NCBI RefSeq assembly: GCF_946478835.1
Contig: NZ_CAMLDV010000090.1
Span: 1-13,724, forward strand
DNA length: 13,724 bases
Reading direction: 5' to 3'
Origin: an uncultured Bdellovibrio sp.
Lineage (GTDB): Bacteria; Bdellovibrionota; Bdellovibrionia; Bdellovibrionales; Bdellovibrionaceae
Part shown: positions 1 to 7,514 of the stretch, in pieces
How the letters are laid out: every line of letters starts with the position of its first letter
How positions within the stretch are numbered: position 1 is the stretch's first letter
Position numbers and translations under genes: made by a program
The notes under the pieces: generated by a model
Database searches by the model: none
Told to the model about the DNA's origin: nothing
Seen by the model: the letters and a program-made list of their open reading frames with translations, nothing else

Positions 1-1
1 T

Positions 2-382
2 AGCCGCCTCATAACTTGGCGCAGCATTCTCAAAGACAAGCTGCAGGCATTGGAAAATCCCAAGATCAAAAAGCCCGCGGTTTTGCAAAGCTTTAGCCCC
101 TCCTTAAAGCTCACATTCATCCAAGGCATTCAGACGGATGAGGAAATTATTTTAGGCTATGGCCCGCGTAGAGCCGGTGCTGACTCGTTAGACATCGAGC
201 TTTTAGATGAGGAAGCACCGAAGGAGGCGTTCGAACTTCACCCAGGTCCAGGCATGGTGCAAATTAAAATTAAAGCTCCTGGACGAGTGACTCTTAACAA
301 TAAGTCCATAGATGCCGAAATGCTTAAGGATGGCGACTTGATTTCTTTGGGAAATACCCTGATTAAGGTCACCTACTTGTAA
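2..382 (+). CDS. C-terminal part of a protein with an FHA-like domain (5' partial)
   Basis: The frame is open from base 2 with no ATG and no stop before the TAA at 380-382. I therefore read it as the last 126 residues of a longer protein whose start lies outside the window. A TTG at 50 is the only nearby alternative start and has no Shine-Dalgarno sequence in front. The last 80 residues look like a forkhead-associated (FHA) beta-sandwich: an early strand EIILGYGPRRAGADSLDIEL resembling the 'lGR..aD' FHA opening, and an ending with NNKSI, LKDGDLISLGN and a closing strand, as in typical FHA C-termini. The canonical Ser/His phosphothreonine-contact residues are not obvious, so phosphopeptide binding is uncertain. 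The stop lies 10 bp before the hydrolase gene, whose ribosome site starts at the stop, so the two are probably co-transcribed. The FHA call is from pattern only. Confidence 0.6.
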   Translation, partial: SRLITWRSILKDKLQALENPKIKKPAVLQSFSPSLKLTFIQGIQTDEEIILGYGPRRAGADSLDIELLDEEAPKEAFELHPGPGMVQIKIKAPGRVTLNNKSIDAEMLKDGDLISLGNTLIKVTYL

Positions 383-392
383 GAAGGACAGC

Positions 393-1277
393 ATGGAGAT
401 CACACCAAAAGAGACGGGCACCTTTGAAAGCTTCGACGGCACTCCGATTTACTACGAAGTGCGCGGCGAGGGTGAGCCTTTGATTTTGGTTTACGGTATC
501 GCCTGCATCATGAATCACTGGCATCATCAGGTCGAATATTTTTCCAAGCACTACAAAGTGATCACGTTTGATCTGCGTGGACATCAACGCAGCAATCCTG
601 TCGTTGATATGAGTCAGTTGACGATGGAGGCGCTGGCAAAAGATGTCGTACTTCTTGCGAAACATTTGAAAATTAAAAAAGCGCATTTTGCAGGTCACAG
701 TTTCGGTGCGCCAATCATTTTAAAAATCTACGACAATTATCCCGAACTTTTTCACTCGATGATTTTCATCAACGGCTTTGCTCGCAATCCGATCAAAGGC
801 ATGTTCGGTCTTGATGTTGTTGAGCCGTTTTTTTATTTCGTTAAAGGCCAATATCAAAGCCAGCCTAATATGTGGAACACTCTGTGGAAAATGGCTGTTG
901 ATAATCCGATGGCTGTGTACCTTGCAGCCCTTGCGGGAGGATTTAATCTTCGCGTGACACACATCAAAGACATCGAAGTCTATATGCGAGGTGTGGCGCG
1001 ACTGAATCTGCAAGTGTTTTTAACATTGTTTGAAGTTTTGATGGAGTATAACGGCGAGTCCGTGCTTGAAAAAATCCGCGTGCCTGCGCTAATTATTTCT
1101 GGCGAAAAAGACATGGTGACGCCGATTCGCTTTCAATATCACTTTAAAGAAGCCATCAAACATTCCGAATTTGTGCTTGTGCCGTATGGCTCTCATTGCA
1201 CGCAACTTGATTTCCCTGACTACACGAATTTAAAAATTGAAAAATTCTTAGAGGATGTCAGAAATGGAAAAGTATAA
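393..1277 (+). CDS. Alpha/beta-fold hydrolase
   Basis: This is a 294-residue single-domain alpha/beta hydrolase with no signal peptide, so it is likely cytoplasmic. Visible family landmarks are the strand and oxyanion-loop region LILVYGIACIMNHW (about 30-43), the FDLRGHQRS strand-turn (59-67), the nucleophile elbow GHSFGA with Ser103, the acid in GEKDMVTP (Asp240), and the catalytic His270 in GSHC. The triad is therefore complete and an esterase, lactonase or similar activity is expected; the substrate cannot be read from the sequence. The usual HG oxyanion motif is YG here. The ATG follows a good AAGGA site. The 3' end overlaps the DUF3095 gene, which suggests translational coupling. Alpha/beta hydrolase domains are found fused to class III cyclase domains in other bacteria, which makes the pairing with the next gene notable. 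Confidence 0.9.
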   Translation: MEITPKETGTFESFDGTPIYYEVRGEGEPLILVYGIACIMNHWHHQVEYFSKHYKVITFDLRGHQRSNPVVDMSQLTMEALAKDVVLLAKHLKIKKAHFAGHSFGAPIILKIYDNYPELFHSMIFINGFARNPIKGMFGLDVVEPFFYFVKGQYQSQPNMWNTLWKMAVDNPMAVYLAALAGGFNLRVTHIKDIEVYMRGVARLNLQVFLTLFEVLMEYNGESVLEKIRVPALIISGEKDMVTPIRFQYHFKEAIKHSEFVLVPYGSHCTQLDFPDYTNLKIEKFLEDVRNGKV

Positions 1278-2421
1278 GGACTTTTTAAGAAAAGTTCCTA
1301 GCTTTGACGATTTTCTGCATATTTCTGACGACAAAAATTTTCTCACGGTTCCCGAAGATTGGGGATTGATTCTCACAGATATCAAAGGCTCCACGAAAGC
1401 CGTGCAGTCAGGTCGCTACCGCGAAGTGAATATGGTGGGAGCTGCTTGCATTACAGCTCTCCTTAATGAATTTAATGTGCGCGAACTGCCGTTTGTTTTT
1501 GGCGGTGACGGCGCGACACTTTTAGTTCCACCTGAATTTAAAATTCAAGCGTCTGTGGCTCTTAAGAGCGTGCAGGCCTGGTCAAAAAAAGAATTTGATT
1601 TGGAACTGCGTAGCTTTATTTTTGATCTTAAAGAAGTTTACGACGAGGGACATAGGCTGCTTTTAGGAAAGTATCAGCTTTCTCAAGGAAACGTGATTTA
1701 TCAGTTTCGCGGTGGCGCCTTAAGACGGGCCGAAGAGAAAATGAAAAAGGGCCTTGGTGGTCTTGCGATTGAAGCTTCTGAGAGCGAGATCGCACCAAAA
1801 TTACAGGGCCTGACATGTCGTTGGGAGCCACTTTCCACTCAAAAAGGAACGATACTGACGATCCTTGTAAGTGCTGCTGGCAATGAAGAAAAGTCATTTG
1901 ATATTTATCACCGCGTATTGGCGGGCCTTCGCGAAATTTTAGGTGGCAATTTTAAAATCGCGTGTCCCACAAATCCAGGCAGCATGAAAATCAAATGGCC
2001 GCCAAAGACTTTAGTGATAGAGGCAAAATCTCGTCCTGGAAAATTTATTTCCGAGTTTTTCGGAGCGGCCGTGGATTCGTTAATCGCGTTTATCATGATT
2101 CGTTTTAATGTGTCAGCGGGAGGCTTTGATCCCCGCAAATACAAATCAGAAATCATTTCAAACTCGGACTTTCAAAAGTACGACGATCTTTTGCGAATGG
2201 TTTTGGATTGCTCTTCCAAGCAGGCTCAAGAAATCGAAAGCCTTTTAAAATCTTTTGAGGAGCAGGGAGAGGTTGTCTTTGGCACGCACCGCTCGCCACA
2301 GGCTCTCATGACGTGCCTCGTGTTTTCCGCAACTCAGAATCAGCATTTGCATTTCATTGATGGCGCACAAGGCGGGTATACGCTGGCTGCTGTGGATCTC
2401 AAAAAGAAAAAGGCCACCTAG
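1264..2421 (+). CDS. DUF3095 family protein with cyclase-like metal motifs
   Basis: The protein of 385 residues is close to the usual full length of DUF3095 proteins. The N-terminal third is characteristic: PEDWGLILTDIKGSTKAV, then GRYREVNMVGAA, then LPFVFGGDGATLLVPP. A middle CRWEPL segment also fits the family. The DIKGST and GGDGA motifs resemble the two metal-binding Asp sites of class III adenylate/guanylate cyclases. The two Asp (residues 39 and 82) are 43 apart, as in true cyclases, but I cannot see a convincing transition-state Asn/Arg motif, so catalysis is unproven. I chose the ATG at 1264 because GAGG at 1251-1254 is then 9 bp upstream. The in-frame ATG at 1255 would abut that site and add only three residues. 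The gene overlaps the hydrolase by 14 bp, and its TAG stop lies in a terminator loop. Confidence 0.85.
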   Translation: MEKYKDFLRKVPSFDDFLHISDDKNFLTVPEDWGLILTDIKGSTKAVQSGRYREVNMVGAACITALLNEFNVRELPFVFGGDGATLLVPPEFKIQASVALKSVQAWSKKEFDLELRSFIFDLKEVYDEGHRLLLGKYQLSQGNVIYQFRGGALRRAEEKMKKGLGGLAIEASESEIAPKLQGLTCRWEPLSTQKGTILTILVSAAGNEEKSFDIYHRVLAGLREILGGNFKIACPTNPGSMKIKWPPKTLVIEAKSRPGKFISEFFGAAVDSLIAFIMIRFNVSAGGFDPRKYKSEIISNSDFQKYDDLLRMVLDCSSKQAQEIESLLKSFEEQGEVVFGTHRSPQALMTCLVFSATQNQHLHFIDGAQGGYTLAAVDLKKKKAT

Positions 2422-2439
2422 TTTCCCGGTGGCCGTTTT
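2412..2439. terminator. Bidirectional intrinsic terminator over the DUF3095 stop codon
   Basis: GGCCACC (2412-2418) pairs perfectly with GGTGGCC (2428-2434) around a 9-nt loop that begins with the TAG stop. On the plus strand the stem is followed by GTTTT. On the minus strand it is followed by a long T-rich run (complement of 2401-2411). It therefore suits both the DUF3095 unit and the facing protease gene that ends at 2463. Confidence 0.8.
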
Positions 2440-2462
2440 AAAGCACTTAGTTAATTTTTAAA

Positions 2463-4106
2463 TTATCTCCAAGCGGCTTTTGTGATGTCGAAACCGTAGC
2501 GGTTTACAGAGTCATCAGAAGTGAACACGATTTTCACGTACTCGCCGTCAACTGGAGTAGAGAAAGAATCATCGTTTTTACCGCTGATAGTTGCTACTTT
2601 TTTACCGTTCGCATCGTAAAGGTCTACTTTATCGTAATCTCTTTCAGTGTCGAATTTAGAGAAATACAATGCGATTTGTTTCGCACCTGGAACACGCACT
2701 TCGTACGTTTCGTTTGATTTCTCTTTGTATGGATGAGCTGAAGAAACGTTTACGTTCACTGTTTGCCAGTTGATTGGATCATTTGGATCTGGAGCTGGCA
2801 AAGTGTTCGTCAACATTGCATAAGCATCAACCAAACCACCGCGTGCTTTACCACGAAGACCTGCAATTGGTCTTGAAGTCGCGATGATTCTTTCTTTCAT
2901 TTCTACGTTCGTCAAATTTGGTTCATTCGAAGCCAAAAGAACCGCCATGCCAGATACGTGAGGTGTCGCCATAGAAGTTCCTGACCATGAATCATAACCG
3001 CCGCCTGTGATGGATGAATAGATATTCACACCCGGAGCGCCTACGTGAACTTTTGTTTTACCGTAGTTCGAGAAAGAAGCGATTTGGCCTCTGTTATCGA
3101 TCGCTGCCACTGACAATACGTTTGGTACGTCGTAAGTTGCAGGATAAGTAGGGTTTGCGTCGTTGTTGTTTGATTCGTTACCAGCTGCTGCTACGAACAA
3201 AGCGCCCGCCGCGTTTGATCTTTCGATCGCTTGCTTCAAAGTCTCAGAGTAGCCACCGCCACCCCAAGAGTTCGACATGATTTTCGCACCCATTTTAGTT
3301 GCGTAGTCGATACCCTTCAAAGCGCCATCAAGAGAACCTGAACCGCTCGCAGAAAGGAATTTAACTCCCATGATACGAACATTCCACGCTACACCCACGA
3401 TACCTTTACCATCGTTACCAGTAGCACCGATAGTACCAGAGCAGTGTGAACCGTGACCGTGGTCATCCAAAGGATTTCCAGTCGGTTTGTTAGCATCTAC
3501 AAAGTTAGCTCCGTGAATATCGTCGATGATGCCGTTGTTATCATCGTCAACACCCGGCTTGCCGTTTAGTTCGGCTTCATTCACCCAAAGATTGTCTTTC
3601 AAATCTGGATGATTGTAGTCAACACCTGTATCGATAACAGCCACGATCACATCTTTAGAACCTGTTGTGATATCCCATGCCTTTTCCGCACCGATATCCA
3701 CACCCGCAATACCTTGACGGCGTTGAGAGTCTGCTTGTCCCGTGTTGATCATGCCCCACAATTGACCCAACATTGGATCGTTTGGCGTTTTGTTGATTCT
3801 GTAGATGTAGTTTGGTTCTACGATATCAACCATTGGGTTTTCAGAAAGAGATTTTACAACGTTCGATTGAATCTCAAACACCGGTCTTTTGATTACAACG
3901 ATGTTTTGACCAGGAATAGTATCCTTGATGTAGGAACCCAGTTGTTGACTCAAGATATTGATGTTTGATTTTGCAGAAACAGAATCTTTGAGTTTAACAA
4001 TGTATTCGCCTGGAACTGATTCAGGTGCTGCTGCGAATGCATGAACTCCTGCTAGTAGCAAACCGACCATGGTTGCTTTGGAGGCTCTTCCGATAAGCCT
4101 TTTCAT
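2463..4106 (-). CDS. Secreted subtilisin-like serine protease (family S8) with CUB-like C-terminal domain
   Basis: The 547-residue preproenzyme has a Sec signal peptide (KR-rich start, hydrophobic 12-22, cleavage probably after AFA at 25). An I9-type inhibitor propeptide follows at about 33-103, then the S8 catalytic domain at about 140-435. The triad is complete: Asp159 in VIDTGVD, His218 in HGSHCSGT, Ser378 in GTSMATPHVSG, with oxyanion Asn310 in AAAGNES. The Cys next to the His region is as in proteinase K-type enzymes and is the only Cys in the protein. An acidic stretch VDDDNNGIIDD (186-196) is a probable calcium loop. Residues about 455-547 (SAHPY, FDTERDYDKVDLYD, FTSDDSVNRYGF) resemble CUB-like or C-terminal prepeptidase-type beta sandwiches. 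I chose the ATG at 4106, with AAGGAG 6 bp upstream. An in-frame GTG at 4121 would overlap that site. The gene stands alone; no clear promoter was found upstream. Confidence 0.93.
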   Translation of the reverse strand: MKRLIGRASKATMVGLLLAGVHAFAAAPESVPGEYIVKLKDSVSAKSNINILSQQLGSYIKDTIPGQNIVVIKRPVFEIQSNVVKSLSENPMVDIVEPNYIYRINKTPNDPMLGQLWGMINTGQADSQRRQGIAGVDIGAEKAWDITTGSKDVIVAVIDTGVDYNHPDLKDNLWVNEAELNGKPGVDDDNNGIIDDIHGANFVDANKPTGNPLDDHGHGSHCSGTIGATGNDGKGIVGVAWNVRIMGVKFLSASGSGSLDGALKGIDYATKMGAKIMSNSWGGGGYSETLKQAIERSNAAGALFVAAAGNESNNNDANPTYPATYDVPNVLSVAAIDNRGQIASFSNYGKTKVHVGAPGVNIYSSITGGGYDSWSGTSMATPHVSGMAVLLASNEPNLTNVEMKERIIATSRPIAGLRGKARGGLVDAYAMLTNTLPAPDPNDPINWQTVNVNVSSAHPYKEKSNETYEVRVPGAKQIALYFSKFDTERDYDKVDLYDANGKKVATISGKNDDSFSTPVDGEYVKIVFTSDDSVNRYGFDITKAAWR

Positions 4107-4285
4107 ATAAAACTCCTTCACTGGGTGATTTCAAACGTGCCAGTTCCAAAATGGTACCAATGTGAAGGTGAGCTGGTTATCAATATTCAGAAATTAAAAT
4201 AGAAAGCTTCGATTTTTAGCTTAAGGTCCGGGCATTTCAATACATTTGTCGAGGAAAAAACAGGGCTTTCTCCTAGTTCGCAGGA

Positions 4286-4534
4286 CTAAGAAACAGCTTT
4301 TTTTCCAGACGAAGGTTTGGGATTCTCCTCTGAAAAATCAAAACTGAGCTGCTGCGGAGACGTGAGTTTAACAACTCTTTGTGGGTTCTCAGCGATTTCT
4401 TTTTTCTCTGACGGAGTTGTCACGTTCACTCCTGTCGAAGCTTTGATGAGATGTTTGATAAAGGCTTCTTTCACACTGTCAGGTGCGTTTTTGTTGAAGC
4501 CCAATTCTTCCATTAAGTTGCCAATCTTCTTCAT
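4286..4534 (-). CDS. Small 82-aa protein of unknown function
   Basis: I do not recognise the family. The ATG is preceded by AAGGA with 7 bp spacing, and the coding sequence looks genuine: an amphipathic, helix-like N-terminal half (MKKIGNLMEELGF, then VKEAFIKHLIKAS) and a polar, probably disordered C-terminal half ending in a Lys-rich tail. No signal peptide, Cys or membrane segment is present. Residues 62-67 (QLSFDF) fit the QLxhxh shape of hexapeptide beta-clamp-binding motifs such as QLSLPL of Hda. The N-terminus faintly recalls DUF721/DciA starts, but the protein is too short for a confident link. It lies downstream of sdhB, separated by a strong terminator and a 250-bp leader, so it is probably transcribed on its own. 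The overlapping plus-strand open frame is taken to be a shadow because it lacks a ribosome site. Confidence 0.75.
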   Translation of the reverse strand: MKKIGNLMEELGFNKNAPDSVKEAFIKHLIKASTGVNVTTPSEKKEIAENPQRVVKLTSPQQLSFDFSEENPKPSSGKKAVS

Positions 4535-4572
4535 AAGCCAATCCTTGGTCTAGTTTCGGAAGTTTGTTGTGT

Positions 4573-4610
4573 GAGCTTTAGAAGAAAATCAGAGTTGATC
4601 GAGCTTTAGA
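4573..4610. repeat. 10-bp direct repeat GAGCTTTAGA in the leader of the 82-aa gene
   Basis: GAGCTTTAGA occurs exactly at 4573-4582 and again at 4601-4610, 28 bp start to start, between the sdh terminator and the start of the small gene. The spacing is just under three helical turns, so a paired protein-binding site is possible. The function is unknown. Confidence 0.5.
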
Positions 4611-4627
4611 TGTCTCTCATTGAGACA
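4611..4627. repeat. Inverted repeat TGTCTC-N5-GAGACA
   Basis: The 6-bp arms 4611-4616 and 4622-4627 flank a 5-nt spacer and directly abut the second copy of the direct repeat. It has no T-run, so it is not a terminator. It could be an operator or a leader hairpin of the minus-strand 82-aa gene, about 80 bp upstream of its start. Confidence 0.45.
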
Positions 4628-4712
4628 GACCCATGGTGCAAAGTTTAAAGGTTAATAAAAAAAAGAAAAAAAGGTGCCAGGGGATTTTTTACGTCTACAC
4701 TGCGTTGCAAAT

Positions 4713-4727
4713 AGGTACGGCGTACCT
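4713..4727. promoter_or_regulatory. Perfect 15-bp dyad, possible operator
   Basis: AGGTACGGCGTACCT is a perfect 7-1-7 palindrome just beyond the sdh terminator on the minus strand. With only one central base it cannot form a normal RNA hairpin, which favours a DNA-binding site for a dimeric regulator. The nearest downstream gene it could control is the 82-aa gene. No confident -35/-10 pair was found near it. Confidence 0.4.
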
Positions 4728-4730
4728 CAT

Positions 4731-4762
4731 AAAAAAAGAGGAGTCTTGATGACTCCTCTTTT
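4731..4762 (-). terminator. Intrinsic terminator of the sdhCAB operon
   Basis: GAGGAGTC (4738-4745) and GACTCCTC (4751-4758) form a perfect 8-bp stem around a 5-nt loop. Flanking A4/T4 pairs extend it to 12 bp. On the minus strand it ends in a run of seven T (4731-4737), 24 bp beyond the sdhB stop. A T-run on the plus side may make it work in both directions. Confidence 0.92.
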
Positions 4763-4786
4763 CCAATTTTGAATTTCAAATTTCGC

Positions 4787-5575
4787 TTAGCCTGCGCCGC
4801 CGTCTTTGTGCTTAGGACGTTTTGTCGCATTCGCTACAAAGAATTCACGGTTCATGCGAGAGATGTTTGTCAGTTGGATTTCCTTAGGACAAGCCGCCTC
4901 ACACGCACCCGTTGTTGTGCAAGATCCGAAACCTTCTGCATCCATCGCTGCAACCATGCGAAGAGCGCGGTCTTTTCTTTCCACCTGACCTTGAGGAAGC
5001 AAAGCCATGTGAGAGATTTTTGCAGACGTGAAGAGCGCCGCAGAAGCGTTTTTACAAGCCGCTACGCAAGCACCGCAACCGATGCAAGTCGCTGAAGACA
5101 TCGCTTCATCCGCATCCGCTTTAGGAACAAGCACAGAGTTCGCATCAACAGCGTTTCCTGTGTTAGCAGAAATATATCCGCCGGCAGAAATGATACGGTC
5201 GAAAGCAGATCTATCCACCATCAAATCTTTAATCACAGGGAATGAAGTCGCACGGAATGGTTCGATTGTTAAAACCGCACCGTCTGTGAAATTTCTCATG
5301 TGCAACTGGCACACTGTTGTTGATTTCATTGGACCGTGAGCCTCACCGTCGATCACGAAACCACAAGCTCCACAAATACCTTCGCGGCAGTCATGGTCAA
5401 ACGCGATCGGCTCGTCACCTTTACCGACAAGTTCTTCGTTCACAGCATCGAGCATTTCCAAGAAAGACGCGTCTTCAGAGACGTTCTTTGCTTGCAACTC
5501 AACAAATCCGCCCTGATCTTTTGGGCCTTTTTGTCTCCACACTTTCAAAGTCAAATTGATATGTTTACCAGCCAT
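4787..5575 (-). CDS. sdhB: Succinate dehydrogenase iron-sulfur subunit
   Basis: The 262-residue SdhB/FrdB carries electrons from the flavoprotein to the membrane cytochrome. The N-terminal ferredoxin domain holds the [2Fe-2S] ligands in [12 protein letters not shown] (Cys63, Cys68, Cys71, with Cys89 as fourth). The C-terminal half holds [11 protein letters not shown] (Cys164, 167, 170, 174) and [12 protein letters not shown] (Cys219, 225, 229), the pattern for the [4Fe-4S] and [3Fe-4S] centres. All ligands are present. It is the last gene of sdhCAB, 10 bp after sdhA, with an AAGAGG ribosome site that begins at the sdhA stop. Sequence style and subunit composition fit type B enzymes (Bacillus/Wolinella-like, with one cytochrome subunit). 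Fumarate reductase in the reverse direction cannot be excluded from sequence alone. Confidence 0.96.
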   Translation of the reverse strand: MAGKHINLTLKVWRQKGPKDQGGFVELQAKNVSEDASFLEMLDAVNEELVGKGDEPIAFDHDCREGICGACGFVIDGEAHGPMKSTTVCQLHMRNFTDGAVLTIEPFRATSFPVIKDLMVDRSAFDRIISAGGYISANTGNAVDANSVLVPKADADEAMSSATCIGCGACVAACKNASAALFTSAKISHMALLPQGQVERKDRALRMVAAMDAEGFGSCTTTGACEAACPKEIQLTNISRMNREFFVANATKRPKHKDGGAG

Positions 5576-5585
5576 TTTACGCCTC

Positions 5586-7502
5586 TTATTTGTAGCTACG
5601 AGTTGCTAGGTGTACGTTTTCGAAAACAAGTTCTTCTTTGTGGCGGACCTCTGGTTTGTTTTCACCAGTGTATTCCCAAGCAGCCACGTGACAGAAGTTC
5701 GCATCGTCACGTTTTGCTTCACCGTCCACTTGGAATTCTTCACGGTAATGACCACCGCAAGACTCTTGACGTTCCAAAGCATCACGGCACATCAACTCGC
5801 CCAGCTCCAAGAAGTCAGCAACACGTCCGGCTTTTTCAAGCTCGACATTAAGGTAATTCGCATCACCAGGGATACGAAGGTTTTGCCAGAATTCTTCACG
5901 AAGTTTTGGAATCTCTTGCAGAGCTTTTTTAAGACCTGCTTCGTTACGACCCATTCCACAGTATTCCCACATGATATGACCAAGCTCTTTATGGAAGCTG
6001 TCCACCGTGCGATGACCTTTAATGCCCATAAGTTTAGAGATTTCTTTTTTCACTCCGTCTTCAGCCGCTTTAAACGCGTCGTTTGAAGTCGAAACTTTTT
6101 CAAGCTTCGTTCCACCAAGGTAATTACCCAAAGTGTACGGAAGTACAAAGTAACCATCCGCCAAACCTTGCATCAATGCCGAAGCACCAAGACGGTTGGC
6201 ACCATGGTCAGAGAAGTTGGCTTCACCGGCAACGAACAATCCTGGGATTGTTGATTCCAAGTTGTAGTCGACCCACAAGCCACCCATTGTGTAGTGAGGA
6301 GCAGGGTAGATCATCATCGGTTGTTTGTAAGGATTTTGACCTGTGATTTTTTCGTACATTTCAAACAAGTTTCCGTATCTCTCAGAAATCTTGTCTTCGC
6401 CCAAGCGTTTGATCGCGTCTGCGAAATCCAAGTAAACCGCTTTACCAGTTTCATTCACACCACGGCCTTCATCGCAACGATATTTCGCCTGACGAGAGGC
6501 CACGTCACGAGGAGCCAAGTTACCGAATGAAGGGTACACGCGCTCCAAATAGTAATCGCGTTCATTTTCAGGAATTTCATTTGGATGACGTTTGTCACCC
6601 ACAGCTTTAGGAACCCACACGCGACCATCGTTACGAAGAGACTCAGACATCAAAGTCAATTTTGACTGATTTTCTCCGTGAACAGGGATGCACGTTGGAT
6701 GGATTTGCGTATAGCAAGGATTTGCAAAGTAAGCGCCACGTTTGTGAGCTTTCCAAGCTGCCGTCACCGCGCAGTTCATCGCATTCGTCGAAAGGAAGAA
6801 TACGTTAGAGTAACCGCCAGAAGCGATAACGACTGCGTCTGCTTCGTGAGATTCAATTTCACCCGTGATCAAGTTGCGAACAATGATACCACGAGCTTTT
6901 CCGTCGATGATCACAAGATCCAACATTTCACGACGGTAGCGAAGTTCTACGTTTCCAGCGTCCACTTGTCTCATCATCTCTGAGTAAGCGCCCAAAAGAA
7001 GCTGCTGACCTGTCTGACCGCGAGCATAGAACGTACGAGAAACTTGTGCGCCACCGAATGAACGATTCGCCAAAGTTCCGCCGTACTCACGCGCGAAGGG
7101 AACGCCTTGAGCGACCATTTGGTCAATGATGTTCGCGGAAACTTCTGCCAAACGATAAACGTTGGCTTCACGCGCGCGGAAGTCACCACCTTTTACAGTG
7201 TCGTAGAAAAGACGGTAAGTAGAATCGCCGTCGTTTTGGTAGTTCTTCGCCGCATTGATACCACCTTGTGCTGCCACAGAGTGCGCACGACGAGGAGATT
7301 CGTGAATACAAAACGCTTTTACTTTATAACCAAGCTCACCCAAAGAAGCCGCTGCAGAAGCTCCGGCAAGACCTGTTCCTACAACGATAATAGAGTGTTT
7401 TCTTTTATTCGCTGGATTGACAAGTTTGTAGTCAAATTTGGATTTGGTCCATTTAGATTCAATCGGGCCACTAGGAATTTTGCTATCTAATTTATTAGCC
7501 AT
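5586..7502 (-). CDS. sdhA: Succinate dehydrogenase flavoprotein subunit
   Basis: The 638-residue flavoprotein oxidises succinate to fumarate. Visible motifs are the Rossmann FAD site [14 protein letters not shown] (38-51), the covalent FAD histidine in [17 protein letters not shown] (His74), substrate and capping-domain motifs HPTCIP (from His268) and [13 protein letters not shown], the catalytic Arg motif PRDVASR (331-337), HYTMGG, and the C-terminal FAD-contact stretch [12 protein letters not shown] (426-437). The length exceeds that of proteobacterial SdhA by about 50 residues, as is normal for type B SDH/FRD. The start at 7502 has AAGGAG 8 bp upstream. That ribosome site overlaps the sdhC stop, and the intergenic gap is 12 bp. 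All catalytic residues I looked for are intact. Confidence 0.97.
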   Translation of the reverse strand: MANKLDSKIPSGPIESKWTKSKFDYKLVNPANKRKHSIIVVGTGLAGASAAASLGELGYKVKAFCIHESPRRAHSVAAQGGINAAKNYQNDGDSTYRLFYDTVKGGDFRAREANVYRLAEVSANIIDQMVAQGVPFAREYGGTLANRSFGGAQVSRTFYARGQTGQQLLLGAYSEMMRQVDAGNVELRYRREMLDLVIIDGKARGIIVRNLITGEIESHEADAVVIASGGYSNVFFLSTNAMNCAVTAAWKAHKRGAYFANPCYTQIHPTCIPVHGENQSKLTLMSESLRNDGRVWVPKAVGDKRHPNEIPENERDYYLERVYPSFGNLAPRDVASRQAKYRCDEGRGVNETGKAVYLDFADAIKRLGEDKISERYGNLFEMYEKITGQNPYKQPMMIYPAPHYTMGGLWVDYNLESTIPGLFVAGEANFSDHGANRLGASALMQGLADGYFVLPYTLGNYLGGTKLEKVSTSNDAFKAAEDGVKKEISKLMGIKGHRTVDSFHKELGHIMWEYCGMGRNEAGLKKALQEIPKLREEFWQNLRIPGDANYLNVELEKAGRVADFLELGELMCRDALERQESCGGHYREEFQVDGEAKRDDANFCHVAAWEYTGENKPEVRHKEELVFENVHLATRSYK

Positions 7503-7514
7503 GTTCAGTGCTCC

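Noticed and set aside
4107..4121. GTG start of the protease five codons upstream
   Set aside because: The GTG overlaps the ribosome site (AAGGAG) that serves the ATG at 4106, and the signal peptide is complete without it.
4122..4140. Sigma54-like TGGCACG on the minus strand upstream of the protease
   Set aside because: The -24-like element is present, but no GC occurs at the required spacing for the -12 element.
4152..4159. TGGTACCA palindrome upstream of the protease
   Set aside because: It is only 8 bp, expected by chance, and its flanks are not symmetrical.
4237..4285. Possible terminator after the 82-aa gene (weak TCCT/AGGA stem, later T6)
   Set aside because: The stem is about 4-5 bp and is not adjacent to the T-run.
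4317..4553. Plus-strand open frame opposite the 82-aa gene
   Set aside because: No ribosome site and no recognisable protein features; the minus-strand frame has a good ribosome site and a more protein-like composition.
5336..5851. 171-codon plus-strand open frame across the sdhA/sdhB junction
   Set aside because: It is antisense to two strongly conserved genes, and its composition (Arg/His/Ser-rich) is that of a shadow frame.
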